Shown here: one piece after another, positions 9,555-18,372 of the stretch
Layout: every line of letters starts with the position of its first letter
How positions within the stretch are numbered: position 1 is the stretch's first letter
From: Bordetella pertussis 18323
GTDB lineage: Bacteria; Pseudomonadota; Gammaproteobacteria; Burkholderiales; Burkholderiaceae_B
Reading direction: 5' to 3'
NCBI RefSeq assembly: GCF_000306945.1
Contig: NC_018518.1
Location: 1,612,001-1,676,000 of the forward strand
Length of the DNA: 64,000 nt
The notes under the pieces: generated by a model
What the model saw: only the letters and a program-made list of their open reading frames with translations
What the model was told of the DNA's origin: nothing
Database searches by the model: none
Translations under genes and position numbers: made by a program

Positions 9555-10909
9555 GTCAACGCAAATATTTTGGTACCGACGGCGTGCGCGGCGAAGTCGG
9601 CGGCCCGGTGATCAACGCCGCCTTCGCGCTGCGCCTGGGCTATGCCGCCGGCCGGGTGCTGGCGCGCGAACATCGCGAGCACGCCAGCGGGCGCGGCCGC
9701 AACCGGCCCCAGGTCGTGATCGGCAAGGACACCCGCATTTCCGGCTACATGCTGGAATCCGCCCTGGAAGCCGGCCTGTCGGCCGCCGGTATCGACGTGC
9801 TGCTGGCCGGGCCCGTCCCGACGCCGGCCGTGGCCTACCTGACGCGCACGCTGCGCCTGGCCGCCGGTATCGTGATCAGCGCCTCGCACAATCCGTACCA
9901 GGACAACGGCATCAAGTTCTTCTCCGCCCATGGCATGAAGCTGCCCGACGACATCGAGGCCGCCATCGAGCAGGCGGTGGACGAGCCGCTGGGCTGCGTC
10001 GGCTCGGAAGAACTGGGCCGCGCGCGCCGCATGGCCGACGCCCAGGGCCGCTACATCGAATTCTGCAAGAGCACCTTCCCGCACGACCTGGATCTCAACG
10101 GGCTGAAGCTGGTGGTCGACGCCGCCCACGGCGCCGCCTACAACGTCGCTCCGCATGTGTTCCGCGAACTGGGCGCCGAGGTGCATGCCATCGGCGTCTC
10201 GCCCGACGGCTTCAACATCAACAAGGGCGTGGGCGCGCTGCATCCGGAATCGCTGGCCGAGGAAGTGCGCGCGCGCGGCGCCGACCTGGGCATCGCGCTG
10301 GACGGCGACGCCGACCGCCTGCAGATGGTCGACGGCACCGGCCGCATCTACAACGGCGACGAACTGCTCTACGCCATCGTGCGCGAGCGCATGCAGCGCG
10401 GTCCGGTGGCCGGGGTGGTCGGCACCCTGATGACCAACTACGGCCTGGAGCGCCAGCTGCAGCAGATCGGCGTGGGTTTCGAGCGGGCCAACGTCGGCGA
10501 CCGCTACGTGCTGGAGCAGATGCAGGCGCGCGGCTGGCTGTACGGCGGCGAAAGCTCGGGCCACCTGCTGTGCCTGGATTGCCATACCACGGGCGACGGC
10601 ACGATCGCCGCGCTGCAGGTGCTGACGGCGCTGCGTCGCGCCGACGCCACACTGGCTGAATGGGTGGCCGACCTGCGCATGTATCCGCAGAGGATGATCA
10701 ACGTGCCGCTGGCTCCCGGCCTGGACTGGAAAACCCACGACGGCCTGGCGCGCGCGCGCGGCGCCGTCGAGGCCGAGCTGGCCGGCCGGGGCCGGGTGCT
10801 GATCCGCGCCTCGGGTACCGAGCCCAAGCTGCGCCTGATGGTCGAGGCCGAGGACGAAGCGCTGGCGCAGGCCAGCGCCCAGAAGCTGGCCGACAGCCTG
10901 GGCGCCTGA
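9551..10909 (+). CDS. glmM: Phosphoglucosamine mutase
   Basis: Converts glucosamine-6-phosphate to glucosamine-1-phosphate for UDP-GlcNAc, the precursor of peptidoglycan and LPS. Its 452 residues start [13 protein letters not shown]. The phosphoserine loop is [12 protein letters not shown] near residues 110-120, the metal-binding loop is DGDADR near 255, the sugar loop is GESSGH near 333, and the phosphate loop is [10 protein letters not shown] near 422. ATG 9551 has AAGGAG 12-17 bases upstream and overlaps the folP stop. A strong terminator follows. Confidence 0.97.
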   Translation: MSQRKYFGTDGVRGEVGGPVINAAFALRLGYAAGRVLAREHREHASGRGRNRPQVVIGKDTRISGYMLESALEAGLSAAGIDVLLAGPVPTPAVAYLTRTLRLAAGIVISASHNPYQDNGIKFFSAHGMKLPDDIEAAIEQAVDEPLGCVGSEELGRARRMADAQGRYIEFCKSTFPHDLDLNGLKLVVDAAHGAAYNVAPHVFRELGAEVHAIGVSPDGFNINKGVGALHPESLAEEVRARGADLGIALDGDADRLQMVDGTGRIYNGDELLYAIVRERMQRGPVAGVVGTLMTNYGLERQLQQIGVGFERANVGDRYVLEQMQARGWLYGGESSGHLLCLDCHTTGDGTIAALQVLTALRRADATLAEWVADLRMYPQRMINVPLAPGLDWKTHDGLARARGAVEAELAGRGRVLIRASGTEPKLRLMVEAEDEALAQASAQKLADSLGA

Positions 10910-10931
10910 GCAAGGTCCGGACCTGCCCGAA

Positions 10932-10959
10932 GGCCCGCCTGATGGCGGGCCTTTTTGTT
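10932..10959 (+). terminator. Rho-independent terminator of ftsH-folP-glmM
   Basis: GGCCCGCC at 10932-10939 and GGCGGGCC at 10944-10951 form a perfect 8-bp stem with a TGAT loop, followed by TTTTTGTT. It begins 22 bases after the glmM stop. Confidence 0.9.
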
Positions 10960-11129
10960 GCGCGGGCGACGCAGGCATGCAAGGCCATGACTCTGTTTGT
11001 ATCAAATAGTCAAGCGGGGTCGTATGGTCCTCGGTGGGGCGGCGTAAACTTCATAGTCACGTAACATATCGGTCAGATTACTGACATGACGCGCGGCCAC
11101 ACTGGCAGGACATTTAGGAGTTTCGCGCA

Positions 11130-11924
11130 ATGCTCGAACTAGTACGCATCGATACGGGTTCCACTGCCGCCACTGCTTGGCCTGGCGCCGCGCCGCGCAC
11201 CCTCGCGGTCGGCCTGGCGCGCACCGCGGAGGAGGTCGAGCAGATCCAGCGTCTGCGCTACGACGTCTTCACCGAGGATATGGGCGCCGTGTTTCCCCAG
11301 GCACAGGACGGCGTGGAGCAGGACCGCTTCGACCAGTGGTGCGAACACCTGATGGTGCGCGAGCTGGACACCGGGCGGGTGGTGGGTACCTATCGCATCC
11401 TGACGCCGGAAAAGGCGCGCGAGGCGGGCGGCTACTACTCGGAATCCGAGTTTGACCTGTCCGGGCTGGGCGCCCTGCGCGAGCAGCTGGTGGAAGTGGG
11501 CCGCTCGTGTACGCACGCCGACTACCGCAACGGCGCGGTCATCATGCTGCTGTGGTCCGGCCTGGCCGAATACCTGCGCCGCGGCGGCTACGAGTATGTG
11601 CTGGGTTGCGCCAGCGTCAGCCTGCGCGACGACGGCGTGACCGCCGCCGAAGTCTGGCGCAATGTCGCCCGCCACCTCGATGACCCGGCGCTGCCGCGCG
11701 TGCGGCCCCTGCACCGCTATCCGATCGAGCGCCTGAACAGCACCCTGCCGGCGCGCGTGCCGCCGCTGATCAAGGGCTATCTCAAGCTGGGCGCCAAGGT
11801 ATGCGGCGAGCCGGCCTGGGATCCGGACTTCAACGCGGCGGACTTCCCGGTGCTGCTGAGCATGGCCGGCATGGACGAGCGCTACCGCCGCCATTTCGGC
11901 CTGGACCGGGAAGCCAGGCGCTGA
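11130..11924 (+). CDS. olsB: OlsB-like L-ornithine N-acyltransferase (GNAT fold)
   Basis: A 264-residue protein of the OlsB/hemolysin-related acyltransferase family. RTAEEVEQIQRLRYDVFTEDMG (about residues 30-52) and VEVGRSCTHADYRNGAVIMLLWSGLAEYL (about 130-158) are the typical substrate and acyl-ACP regions, followed by VLGCASVSL. OlsB adds a 3-hydroxyacyl group to ornithine, the first step of ornithine lipid synthesis, which Bordetella is known to make. The partner O-acyltransferase OlsA is not adjacent. AGGAG lies 12-16 bases before ATG 11130. A general N-acyltransferase role cannot be excluded. Confidence 0.75.
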   Translation: MLELVRIDTGSTAATAWPGAAPRTLAVGLARTAEEVEQIQRLRYDVFTEDMGAVFPQAQDGVEQDRFDQWCEHLMVRELDTGRVVGTYRILTPEKAREAGGYYSESEFDLSGLGALREQLVEVGRSCTHADYRNGAVIMLLWSGLAEYLRRGGYEYVLGCASVSLRDDGVTAAEVWRNVARHLDDPALPRVRPLHRYPIERLNSTLPARVPPLIKGYLKLGAKVCGEPAWDPDFNAADFPVLLSMAGMDERYRRHFGLDREARR

Positions 11925-11925
11925 C

Positions 11926-12036
11926 ATGCGTCGCACGCTGCGTCGTCTGCGCATCAGGCTGGTGCGGCGGGTGACCCGTCAGATCCGCCTGGAACTGAAG
12001 CAGCTGGAACGGCAGACCGACCTGACCTTGGACTGA
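11926..12036 (+). CDS. Possible 36-residue basic peptide downstream of olsB
   Basis: A short frame opens one base after the olsB stop and encodes MRRTLRRLRIRLVRRVTRQI followed by an acidic-ended tail. It is extremely arginine-rich and would form an amphipathic helix, with a Glu/Gln/Asp end. It has no ribosome binding site of its own, so expression would depend on coupling to olsB. It could equally be chance in GC-rich DNA. No family is recognised. Confidence 0.3.
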   Translation: MRRTLRRLRIRLVRRVTRQIRLELKQLERQTDLTLD

Positions 12037-12052
12037 GCCGACGGGGTGCTGG

Positions 12053-12143
12053 GGTGCCTGTCCCCGCGGGGACAGGCACCTTGTATCGGGGCAGGCTCCC
12101 CGGAAGTCAGCGGGAGCCAGTCCCCTTCGGGGACAGGCTCCCG
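12053..12143. repeat. Dispersed palindromic repeat between convergent genes (copy A)
   Basis: A perfect 28-bp palindrome spans 12053-12080 (half-site GGTGCCTGTCCCCG). A second hairpin spans 12112-12142 (GGGAGCC-A-GTCCCC / GGGGAC-A-GGCTCCC). The spacer contains GCAGGCTCCCCGGAAGTCAG. The same order of palindrome, GCAGGCT...GAAGTCAGC and GCCAGTCCCC recurs at 56782-56873. It may terminate transcription from both sides. Confidence 0.75.
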
Positions 12144-12154
12144 GAGATCGGGTT

Positions 12155-13648
12155 TCAGGTTTCCAGCAATTCGAACGAGAAACCGACCTTGCTCCATTCG
12201 CCGTCTTCGGCGCGCAGGGTGAAGTCGCTCAGGGGGTGGCGGTTGAGCCAGGCCTGCTGGGCGCGCACCACGATGGATGTGCCCTTGATGGAGACGGCCA
12301 GCGGCAGCGGGGTTATGTCCTCGCGGCGGCGGAACAGCAGCGCGGCCAGGCGCAGGCACAGGATGGCGATCCACTGGCTGCGGTTGGCCACCAGGGATTC
12401 CAGCTTGCTCAGCTTGCCGTGATGGCCCAGGGCCAGCAGCGCCAGCAATTCCTGTTCGTCGTTGGAGAAGCCCGGCATGTCGGCGTGCTCGAGCACGTAG
12501 GCCGTGTGCTTGTGATAGGCGTTGTGGGCGATCGACAGGCCGACCTCGTGCAGGTCGGCCGCCCAGCCCAGCGCCAGCCGCAGCTCGGCGCGCTCGTGGC
12601 CGTCGCCGTCGGGCAGCAGGACGTCGAACAGCGCCAGCGCCGCCTGGCGCACGCGCCGCGCCTGGTTGGCGTCGACGTGGTAGCGCTTCATGAATTGCTG
12701 CACGGATTCGTGCCGCTTGTCGTGCTCGTCGTCGCGGCCCAGCAGGTCGTACAGCACGCCCAGCCGCAGCGCGCCGTCGCCGGTATGCATGACATCGATG
12801 TTCAGCTCGTCGAACAGGGCGCTCATGATGGCCAGGCCGCCGGGCAGCACGTCGGCGCGCTCCAGCTTGATGCCGGGCAGCTCGGCCGGGATGACGCGGC
12901 CCGACCGGATGATGCGGTCTTTCAGCTTGGCCAGGCCGGCGCGCGTGATGCCGCGGGTGGAGAAGCCGCATTCGGTCAGGATGGCGTACAGCGCCTTGGC
13001 GGTGCCCGACGAGCCATAGGCTTCCTTCCAGCCGGTCTTGCGGTATTGCTTGGAGATCACTTCGATTTCGCGCCGCGCTGCCAGCTCGGCCTGCTTCATC
13101 TGGTGGCTGTCGACCACGCCGTCGCCGAAGAACTGGCGGCTGAAGCTGACGCAGCCCATGTACAGCGAGGACATCAGGTTGGGCTCGACGCCCTTGCCGA
13201 TGATGACTTCGGTGGAGCCGCCGCCGATATCGATCACCAGGCGGCGGTTTAGCGAGGGCGGCAGGCTGTGCGCCACGCCGGAGAAAATCAGCCGCGCTTC
13301 TTCGCGCCCGGCGATGACTTCGATGGGAAAGCCCAGCGCCCGTTCGGCGCGGGGCAGGAAATCGCGCGTGTTGCGGGCGACCCGGAACGTGTTGGTGGCG
13401 ACCGCGCGCACCCGGCTGGGATGGAAACTGCGCAGCCGCTCGCCGAAGCGCTCGAGCACCGCCAGGGCGCGCGCCAGCGCGTCCTCGCCCAGGTTCTTGT
13501 CCTGGTCCAGGCCGGCGGCCAGGCGCACGGTCTCCTTGAGGCGGTCGATCTGGTAGATCTGGGCGGTGCCATCCTGCTGGACGACGCGGCCGATAGAAAG
13601 TCGAAAGCTGTTGGAGCCGAGGTCGACGGCGGCCAGAAGATGGTCCAT
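12155..13648 (-). CDS. ppx: Exopolyphosphatase (Ppx/GppA family)
   Basis: Removes terminal phosphates from polyphosphate or converts pppGpp to ppGpp. The 497-residue protein starts AAVDLGSNSFRLSIGR, the sugar-kinase/actin phosphate-1 loop. It has ATNTFRVARN near 95, the catalytic IAGREEARLIF near 118-128, and the phosphate-2 loop LVIDIGGGSTEVIIG near 142-156. A helical C-terminal HD-like half follows, with AADLHEVGLSIAHNAYHKHTAYVL. It is divergent from ppk across 235 bp, consistent with coordinated polyphosphate turnover. Ppx and GppA cannot be told apart by eye, but the ppk neighbour favours Ppx. Confidence 0.9.
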   Translation of the reverse strand: MDHLLAAVDLGSNSFRLSIGRVVQQDGTAQIYQIDRLKETVRLAAGLDQDKNLGEDALARALAVLERFGERLRSFHPSRVRAVATNTFRVARNTRDFLPRAERALGFPIEVIAGREEARLIFSGVAHSLPPSLNRRLVIDIGGGSTEVIIGKGVEPNLMSSLYMGCVSFSRQFFGDGVVDSHQMKQAELAARREIEVISKQYRKTGWKEAYGSSGTAKALYAILTECGFSTRGITRAGLAKLKDRIIRSGRVIPAELPGIKLERADVLPGGLAIMSALFDELNIDVMHTGDGALRLGVLYDLLGRDDEHDKRHESVQQFMKRYHVDANQARRVRQAALALFDVLLPDGDGHERAELRLALGWAADLHEVGLSIAHNAYHKHTAYVLEHADMPGFSNDEQELLALLALGHHGKLSKLESLVANRSQWIAILCLRLAALLFRRREDITPLPLAVSIKGTSIVVRAQQAWLNRHPLSDFTLRAEDGEWSKVGFSFELLET

Positions 13649-13819
13649 GCGGCAGTTGTATTGGGCAGTCAGTTTGCTGGATTATAGAGATGCCATGTGA
13701 CAGTCATGCCGATGCGGCGTTTTTCCCTTGCAGAACAAGGCATTGGGGGCCGGCGTGGCCCTTCCATGCGTCCCCGTTTTGGCGTACGCTATGCGGCATG
13801 CCGGCATGCGCGCGGCCGG

Positions 13820-13853
13820 GCGTCATAGAACCGTCACGATATTGCAGTAAAAA
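13820..13853 (+). promoter_or_regulatory. Pho box and -10 upstream of ppk
   Basis: GCGTCAT (13820-13826), AGAA, then CCGTCAC (13831-13837) form the two 7-bp direct repeats with a 4-bp spacer expected of a PhoB site. TAAAAA begins 10 bases further on, at 13848, the usual distance for a -10 in Pho promoters. PhoB control of ppk is therefore likely. Confidence 0.65.
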
Positions 13854-13883
13854 CAAAAGCTGTCTCCTTTGCCTGGGCCCTGT

Positions 13884-15965
13884 ATGACCTCTCGACCGCC
13901 GTCCGAGCCGCTGCTCCTGAATCGTGAACTGTCGCTGCTGAAATTCAATGAACGCGTGCTGGCGATGGCCGAGAATCCGCGTGTTCCCTTGCTTGAACGG
14001 CTGCGCTACGTGTGCATCGTCAGCTCCAACCTGGACGAGTTCTTCGAGATCCGCATCTCGACGCTGAAGGAGCAGCAGCGCCAGACCCCGACGCTGGTCG
14101 GGCCCGACGGCATGACGGCCGATGAAGCCTTCGAGCGGGTCCAGGTCAAGGTGCACGCGCTGGTGGCGAGCCAATACGCCTTGCTCAACGACGATATCCT
14201 GCCGCGCCTGCAGGCCGAGGGCATCGTGCTGCATCACGCCTCCGAATGGAACGCGCAGCAGCAGGAGTGGGCGCGCGAGGTCTTCAATCGCGACGTCATG
14301 CCGCTGCTGACGCCGATCGGGCTGGATCCGGCGCATCCGTTTCCGCGCGTCTACAACAAGAGCCTGAATTTCATCGTGGCCCTGTCGGGCGCCGATGCCT
14401 TCGGCCGCCAGGCGTCCATCGCCGTGGTGCAGGCGCCGCGCGCGCTGCCGCGCCTGATCAAGATGCCGCCCGAGATCTCCGGCCATCCCGACGGCTACAT
14501 CCTGCTGACCTCGCTGCTGCGGGCCTTCGTGGGCGAACTGTTCCCCGGCCTGGAAATGCTGGGCTGTTACCAATGGCGCGTGACGCGCAACAGCGACCTG
14601 TTCGTCGACGAAGAGGAAGTCACCAACCTGCGCCATGCCCTGCAGGGCGAGCTGTCGCAGCGCAATTTCGGCGCGGCCGTGCGGCTGGAGGTCGACAAGC
14701 TGACCCCGCCCGACCTGGAGGCCTACCTGCAGCGCGAATTCTCGCTGGCGCCCGAGGACACCTACCGGGTCAGCGGCCCGGTGAACCTGTCGCGCCTGAT
14801 GCAGTTGTGCAATTCCAACACCCGGCCGGACCTGCTGTTTCCCGCCTACCTGGCGCCCGTGCCGGCGCCGTTCGACCGCGTGGGCGAGAAGCCGGCCGAG
14901 CTGTTCGCCGCCGTGGCCGAGCAGGATCGCCTGCTGCACCATCCCTACCAGTCGTTCCAGCCGGTCATCGACTTCCTGACCGCCGCGGCGCTGGACCCGG
15001 ACGTGATGGCGATCAAGCAGACCATCTACCGCACCGGCGAGGACTCCGAGCTGATGCAGATCCTGCTGGCGGCGGCGTGCGCCGGCAAGGAAGTCACCGT
15101 GGTGGTGGAGCTGATGGCGCGCTTTGACGAGCAGACCAACATCAACTGGGCCGCGCGCCTGGAGGAAGTGGGCGCGCACGTGGTCTATGGCGTGGTCGCG
15201 CACAAGACGCACGCCAAGATGGCGCTGGTGCTGCGCCGCGAGAAAGGGCGGCTGCGCCGCTACGCGCACCTGGGCACCGGCAACTACCATCCGCGCACGG
15301 CCCGCCTGTACACCGATTTCGGCCTGCTGACCGCCGATCCGCGCCTGTGCGAGGACATGGACAAGGTCTTTACCCAGCTGACCGGCCTGGGGGCGCGGCG
15401 CTCGCTCAAGGCGCTGCTGCAGTCGCCGTTCTCGCTGCACGACGGCATGGTCAGCCTGATCCGCGCCGAGACGCGCGCCGCGCGCGCCGGCAAGCGGGCG
15501 CGCATCATGGCGAAGATGAACTCGCTGCTGGAAGTGCAGGTCATCGAAGAGCTCTACAAGGCCAGCCAGGCCGGGGTCAAGATCGACCTGATCGTGCGCG
15601 GGGTATGCGCGCTGCGCGCCGGCGTGCCCGGGCTGTCGGAGAATATCCGGGTGCGTTCCATCGTGGGGCGCTTTCTGGAGCACTCGCGCGTGTTCTATTT
15701 CTATGCCGATGGCGCCGAAACCGTTTACCTGTCCTCGGCCGACTGGATGGACCGCAATTTCTTCCGGCGCGTGGAGATCGCCTTTCCCGTCTACGACAAG
15801 ACGCTCAGGAAGCGCGTCATCGACGAGGCCTTCACCTACGCGCTGCGCGACAACCAGCTGGCCTGGCAGCAGCAGGCCGATGGCACCTATGCGCGGGTGC
15901 GCAACCGGCGCGAGGCCTACGACGTGCAGGAAGCGCTGATCCAGCGCCTGGGGCAGGACGGCTGA
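13884..15965 (+). CDS. ppk: Polyphosphate kinase
   Basis: Makes long-chain polyphosphate from ATP. The 693-residue PPK1 starts at ATG 13884, just before LLLNRELSLLKFNERVLAMA. It contains the N-terminal helical domain, the YNKSLNFIV run, FQPVIDFLTAAALDPDVMAIKQTIYR, VVELMARFDEQTNINWA, and the phosphorylated-His motif HKTHAKM near residues 440-446. GTGNYHPRTARLYTDFGLLT and a second His motif region follow. Length and motifs are complete. A Pho box lies just upstream, ppx is divergent, and a terminator follows. Confidence 0.97.
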   Translation: MTSRPPSEPLLLNRELSLLKFNERVLAMAENPRVPLLERLRYVCIVSSNLDEFFEIRISTLKEQQRQTPTLVGPDGMTADEAFERVQVKVHALVASQYALLNDDILPRLQAEGIVLHHASEWNAQQQEWAREVFNRDVMPLLTPIGLDPAHPFPRVYNKSLNFIVALSGADAFGRQASIAVVQAPRALPRLIKMPPEISGHPDGYILLTSLLRAFVGELFPGLEMLGCYQWRVTRNSDLFVDEEEVTNLRHALQGELSQRNFGAAVRLEVDKLTPPDLEAYLQREFSLAPEDTYRVSGPVNLSRLMQLCNSNTRPDLLFPAYLAPVPAPFDRVGEKPAELFAAVAEQDRLLHHPYQSFQPVIDFLTAAALDPDVMAIKQTIYRTGEDSELMQILLAAACAGKEVTVVVELMARFDEQTNINWAARLEEVGAHVVYGVVAHKTHAKMALVLRREKGRLRRYAHLGTGNYHPRTARLYTDFGLLTADPRLCEDMDKVFTQLTGLGARRSLKALLQSPFSLHDGMVSLIRAETRAARAGKRARIMAKMNSLLEVQVIEELYKASQAGVKIDLIVRGVCALRAGVPGLSENIRVRSIVGRFLEHSRVFYFYADGAETVYLSSADWMDRNFFRRVEIAFPVYDKTLRKRVIDEAFTYALRDNQLAWQQQADGTYARVRNRREAYDVQEALIQRLGQDG

Positions 15966-15982
15966 GCCGGCCCGCTGCCGCC

Positions 15983-16011
15983 TGGCCGCCCGCGGGCGGC
16001 CATTTTATTTT
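15983..16011 (+). terminator. Rho-independent terminator after ppk
   Basis: A perfect 20-bp palindrome (TGGCCGCCCG and its complement, 15983-16002) is followed by TTTTATTTT. It separates ppk from the pst operon. Confidence 0.85.
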
Positions 16012-16055
16012 AAAATATTCAGTTTCTTATGGATAAATTCAAGTTGGGTATGTGA

Positions 16056-16089
16056 CTGTCACTATCCTGTCATTTTGGGCTTCTAAGAT
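16056..16089 (+). promoter_or_regulatory. Pho box and -10 of the pst operon
   Basis: CTGTCAC (16056-16062), TATC, CTGTCAT (16067-16073) is a near-perfect PhoB box. TAAGAT at 16084-16089, 10 bases beyond, fits a -10. PhoB induction of pstSCAB under phosphate limitation is strongly suggested. Confidence 0.85.
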
Positions 16090-16159
16090 GCATGCGTTGG
16101 CCGAGACAGGCGCCTTGAAAGCCTGCCGGATTTCCTCAACGAGCACAGAAGGAACCCAG

Positions 16160-17200
16160 ATGTTCAAACGTGTCTTCAAACAGATTTCGATCGGCGCCGC
16201 GCTGAGCGCAGCCGTTTTCGCCGCCCAGGCCGCCGATGTGACCGGCGCGGGCGCGTCGTTCCCGTACCCCATCTACGCCAAGTGGGCCTCCGACTACAAG
16301 GCTGCCACCAACAACGCCGTCAACTACCAGTCCATCGGTTCGGGCGGCGGCCAGCAGCAGATCAAGGCCAAGACGGTCGACTTCGGCGCCTCGGATGACC
16401 CGCTCAAGGCCGAAGACCTGGAAAAGAATGGCCTGCTGCAGTTCCCGGCCGTGATCGGCGGCACCGTGCCGGTGATCAACATCGACGGCATCGCGCCGGG
16501 CCAGCTGAAGCTGTCGGGCGCCGTGCTGGCCGACATCTTCCTGGGCAAGGTCAAGAAGTGGGACGACGCCGCCATCAAGGCGCTCAACCCCGACCTGAAG
16601 CTGCCCTCGGCCGACATCGTGGTGGTGCACCGTTCGGACGGTTCGGGCACGACCTTCGGCTGGACCAACTACCTGTCGAAAGTGTCGCCCGCCTGGAAAG
16701 AGCAAGTGGGCGAGGGCAAGGCCGTCAAGTGGCCCACCGGCCAGGGCGGCAAGGGCAACGAAGGCGTGGCCGCCTACGTGGGCCAGCTGAAGAACTCGAT
16801 CGGTTATGTCGAGTACGCCTACGCCAAGCAGAACAAGCTGGCCTGGACGCAGCTGCAGAACAAGGACGGCAAGTTCGTCCAGCCCGAGCAGAAGGCGTTC
16901 GCCGCCGCCGCCGCCAATGCCGACTGGAAGAGCGCGCCCGGCATGGGCGTGGTGCTGACCAACGAGCCGGGCGCCGATTCGTGGCCCGTGACCGCCGCTA
17001 CCTTCATCCTGGTGCACAAGAGCCAGGACAAGCCGGTCCAGGGCCGCGCGGTGCTGGAGTTCTTCGACTGGGCGTTCAAGAACGGCGCCAAGTCGGCCGA
17101 AGCGCTGGACTACGTGCCGCTGCCCGAGGCCGTGACCACGGAAATCCGCGCCGCCTGGGGTGAAGTCAAGGGCGCCGACGGCAAGGCCGTGTGGCAGTAA
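16160..17200 (+). CDS. pstS: Phosphate ABC transporter, periplasmic binding protein
   Basis: The high-affinity phosphate receptor of the Pst importer. The 346-residue precursor has a Sec signal peptide (MFKRVFKQISIGAALSAAVF, cleavage after AQA near residue 22). The mature protein starts ADVTGAGASFPYPIYAKW. Phosphate-contact motifs GSGGGQQQIKAKTVDFGASD and VHRSDGSGTTFGWTNYLS are intact. ATG 16160 is chosen because AGAAGGA precedes it and the signal peptide begins there. A Pho box lies 70 bases upstream. Two strong hairpins follow before pstC. Confidence 0.96.
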   Translation: MFKRVFKQISIGAALSAAVFAAQAADVTGAGASFPYPIYAKWASDYKAATNNAVNYQSIGSGGGQQQIKAKTVDFGASDDPLKAEDLEKNGLLQFPAVIGGTVPVINIDGIAPGQLKLSGAVLADIFLGKVKKWDDAAIKALNPDLKLPSADIVVVHRSDGSGTTFGWTNYLSKVSPAWKEQVGEGKAVKWPTGQGGKGNEGVAAYVGQLKNSIGYVEYAYAKQNKLAWTQLQNKDGKFVQPEQKAFAAAAANADWKSAPGMGVVLTNEPGADSWPVTAATFILVHKSQDKPVQGRAVLEFFDWAFKNGAKSAEALDYVPLPEAVTTEIRAAWGEVKGADGKAVWQ

Positions 17201-17209
17201 GCCCGTATC

Positions 17210-17292
17210 GGCCAGGGCGCTGTCCGCCCTGGCCGGACCAGTGAACGGCGAGCGATCGCCGTCCTGACTTCGCGGGGCGCCGGGCGCCCCGC
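17210..17292 (+). other. Two intercistronic hairpins between pstS and pstC
   Basis: GGCCAGGGCG (17210-17219) pairs with CGCCCTGGCC (17225-17234). GCGGGGCGC (17272-17280) pairs with GCGCCCCGC (17284-17292). Neither is followed by a T-run. Such structures commonly protect or separate the abundant binding-protein mRNA from the permease part of an operon, which is inferred here. Confidence 0.65.
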
Positions 17293-17334
17293 CATTGCGC
17301 CGACCCCTGGCCCTATCTCAAGGAAAGCCTGTCC

Positions 17335-18351
17335 ATGAGCGCGGTAATGGATAATAGTGTGCCGCTGCCGTCCTCCACGGCCGATTCGACCACTACCGGC
17401 ACGCCTTCGCCTATGAAGCAAAACAATAACGCGCTGATGGATGCGCTGTTCAAGAACCTCACCCGGACCTTCGCCTTCCTGGTGTTCATCCTGCTGGCCG
17501 CCATCATGATCTCGCTGATCTATGGCAGCCGCGAATCGCTGGCCAAGTATGGCCTGTCGTTCCTGTGGCTGAACGACTGGGATCCGGTCCAGCAGAACTA
17601 CGGCGCGGTCGTGCCCATCATCGGCACGCTGCTGACCTCGTTCATCGCCTTGCTGATCGCCGTGCCGGTGTCGTTCGGCATCGCCATCTTCCTGACCGAG
17701 CTGGCGCCCACCTGGCTGCGCCGCCCGCTGGGCACCGCCGTCGAGATGCTGGCGGCCATCCCGTCCATCATCTACGGTATGTGGGGCCTGTTCGTCTTCG
17801 TGCCGGTGTTCCAGCAATACGTGCAGCCTGCGCTGATCGCCACGCTGGGCAGCGTGCCCATCATCGGCGGCCTGTTCGCCGGCCCGCCGTTCGGCATCGG
17901 CATCTTCACCGCCGGCCTGATCCTGTCGATCATGATCATTCCGTTCATCGCCGCCGTCATGCGCGACGTGTTCGAGCTGGTGCCCCCCATACTCAAGGAG
18001 TCCGCCTACGGCCTGGGCAGTACCACCTGGGAAGTCATGTGGCGCGTCGTGCTGCCCTTCACCAAGTCGGGCGTCATCGGCGGCATCATGCTGGGGCTGG
18101 GCCGCGCGCTGGGCGAGACCATGGCGGTGACCTTCGTGATCGGCAACGCCTTCCGCTGGTCGGGCTCGCTGTTCTCGCCGGGCAACTCGATCGCCTCGGC
18201 GCTGGCCAACGAATTCAACGAGGCAGGCGGCATCCAGAAATCGGCGCTGCTCGAACTGGGCCTGATCCTGTTCCTGATCACCACCGTCGTGCTGGCTTTC
18301 TCGAAAATGCTGCTGGTGCGCCTGTCCAGGGCCGAGGGCCGCCAGGCCTGA
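17335..18351 (+). CDS. pstC: Phosphate ABC transporter permease PstC
   Basis: One of the two membrane subunits of the Pst importer. The 338-residue protein has a cytoplasmic N-terminus and a first membrane helix near residues 43-65, then further helices with [20 protein letters not shown]. The EAA-type coupling loop reads [53 protein letters not shown] 17335 has AAGGAAAG upstream. A second ATG at 17347 is possible. PstA follows after 21 bp. Confidence 0.95.
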   Translation: MSAVMDNSVPLPSSTADSTTTGTPSPMKQNNNALMDALFKNLTRTFAFLVFILLAAIMISLIYGSRESLAKYGLSFLWLNDWDPVQQNYGAVVPIIGTLLTSFIALLIAVPVSFGIAIFLTELAPTWLRRPLGTAVEMLAAIPSIIYGMWGLFVFVPVFQQYVQPALIATLGSVPIIGGLFAGPPFGIGIFTAGLILSIMIIPFIAAVMRDVFELVPPILKESAYGLGSTTWEVMWRVVLPFTKSGVIGGIMLGLGRALGETMAVTFVIGNAFRWSGSLFSPGNSIASALANEFNEAGGIQKSALLELGLILFLITTVVLAFSKMLLVRLSRAEGRQA

Positions 18352-18372
18352 TGCACGAGCAAGGATAACTAC

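Noticed and set aside
12053..12143. CRISPR array
   Set aside because: There are only two different hairpins, with no regularly spaced direct repeats and no cas genes nearby.
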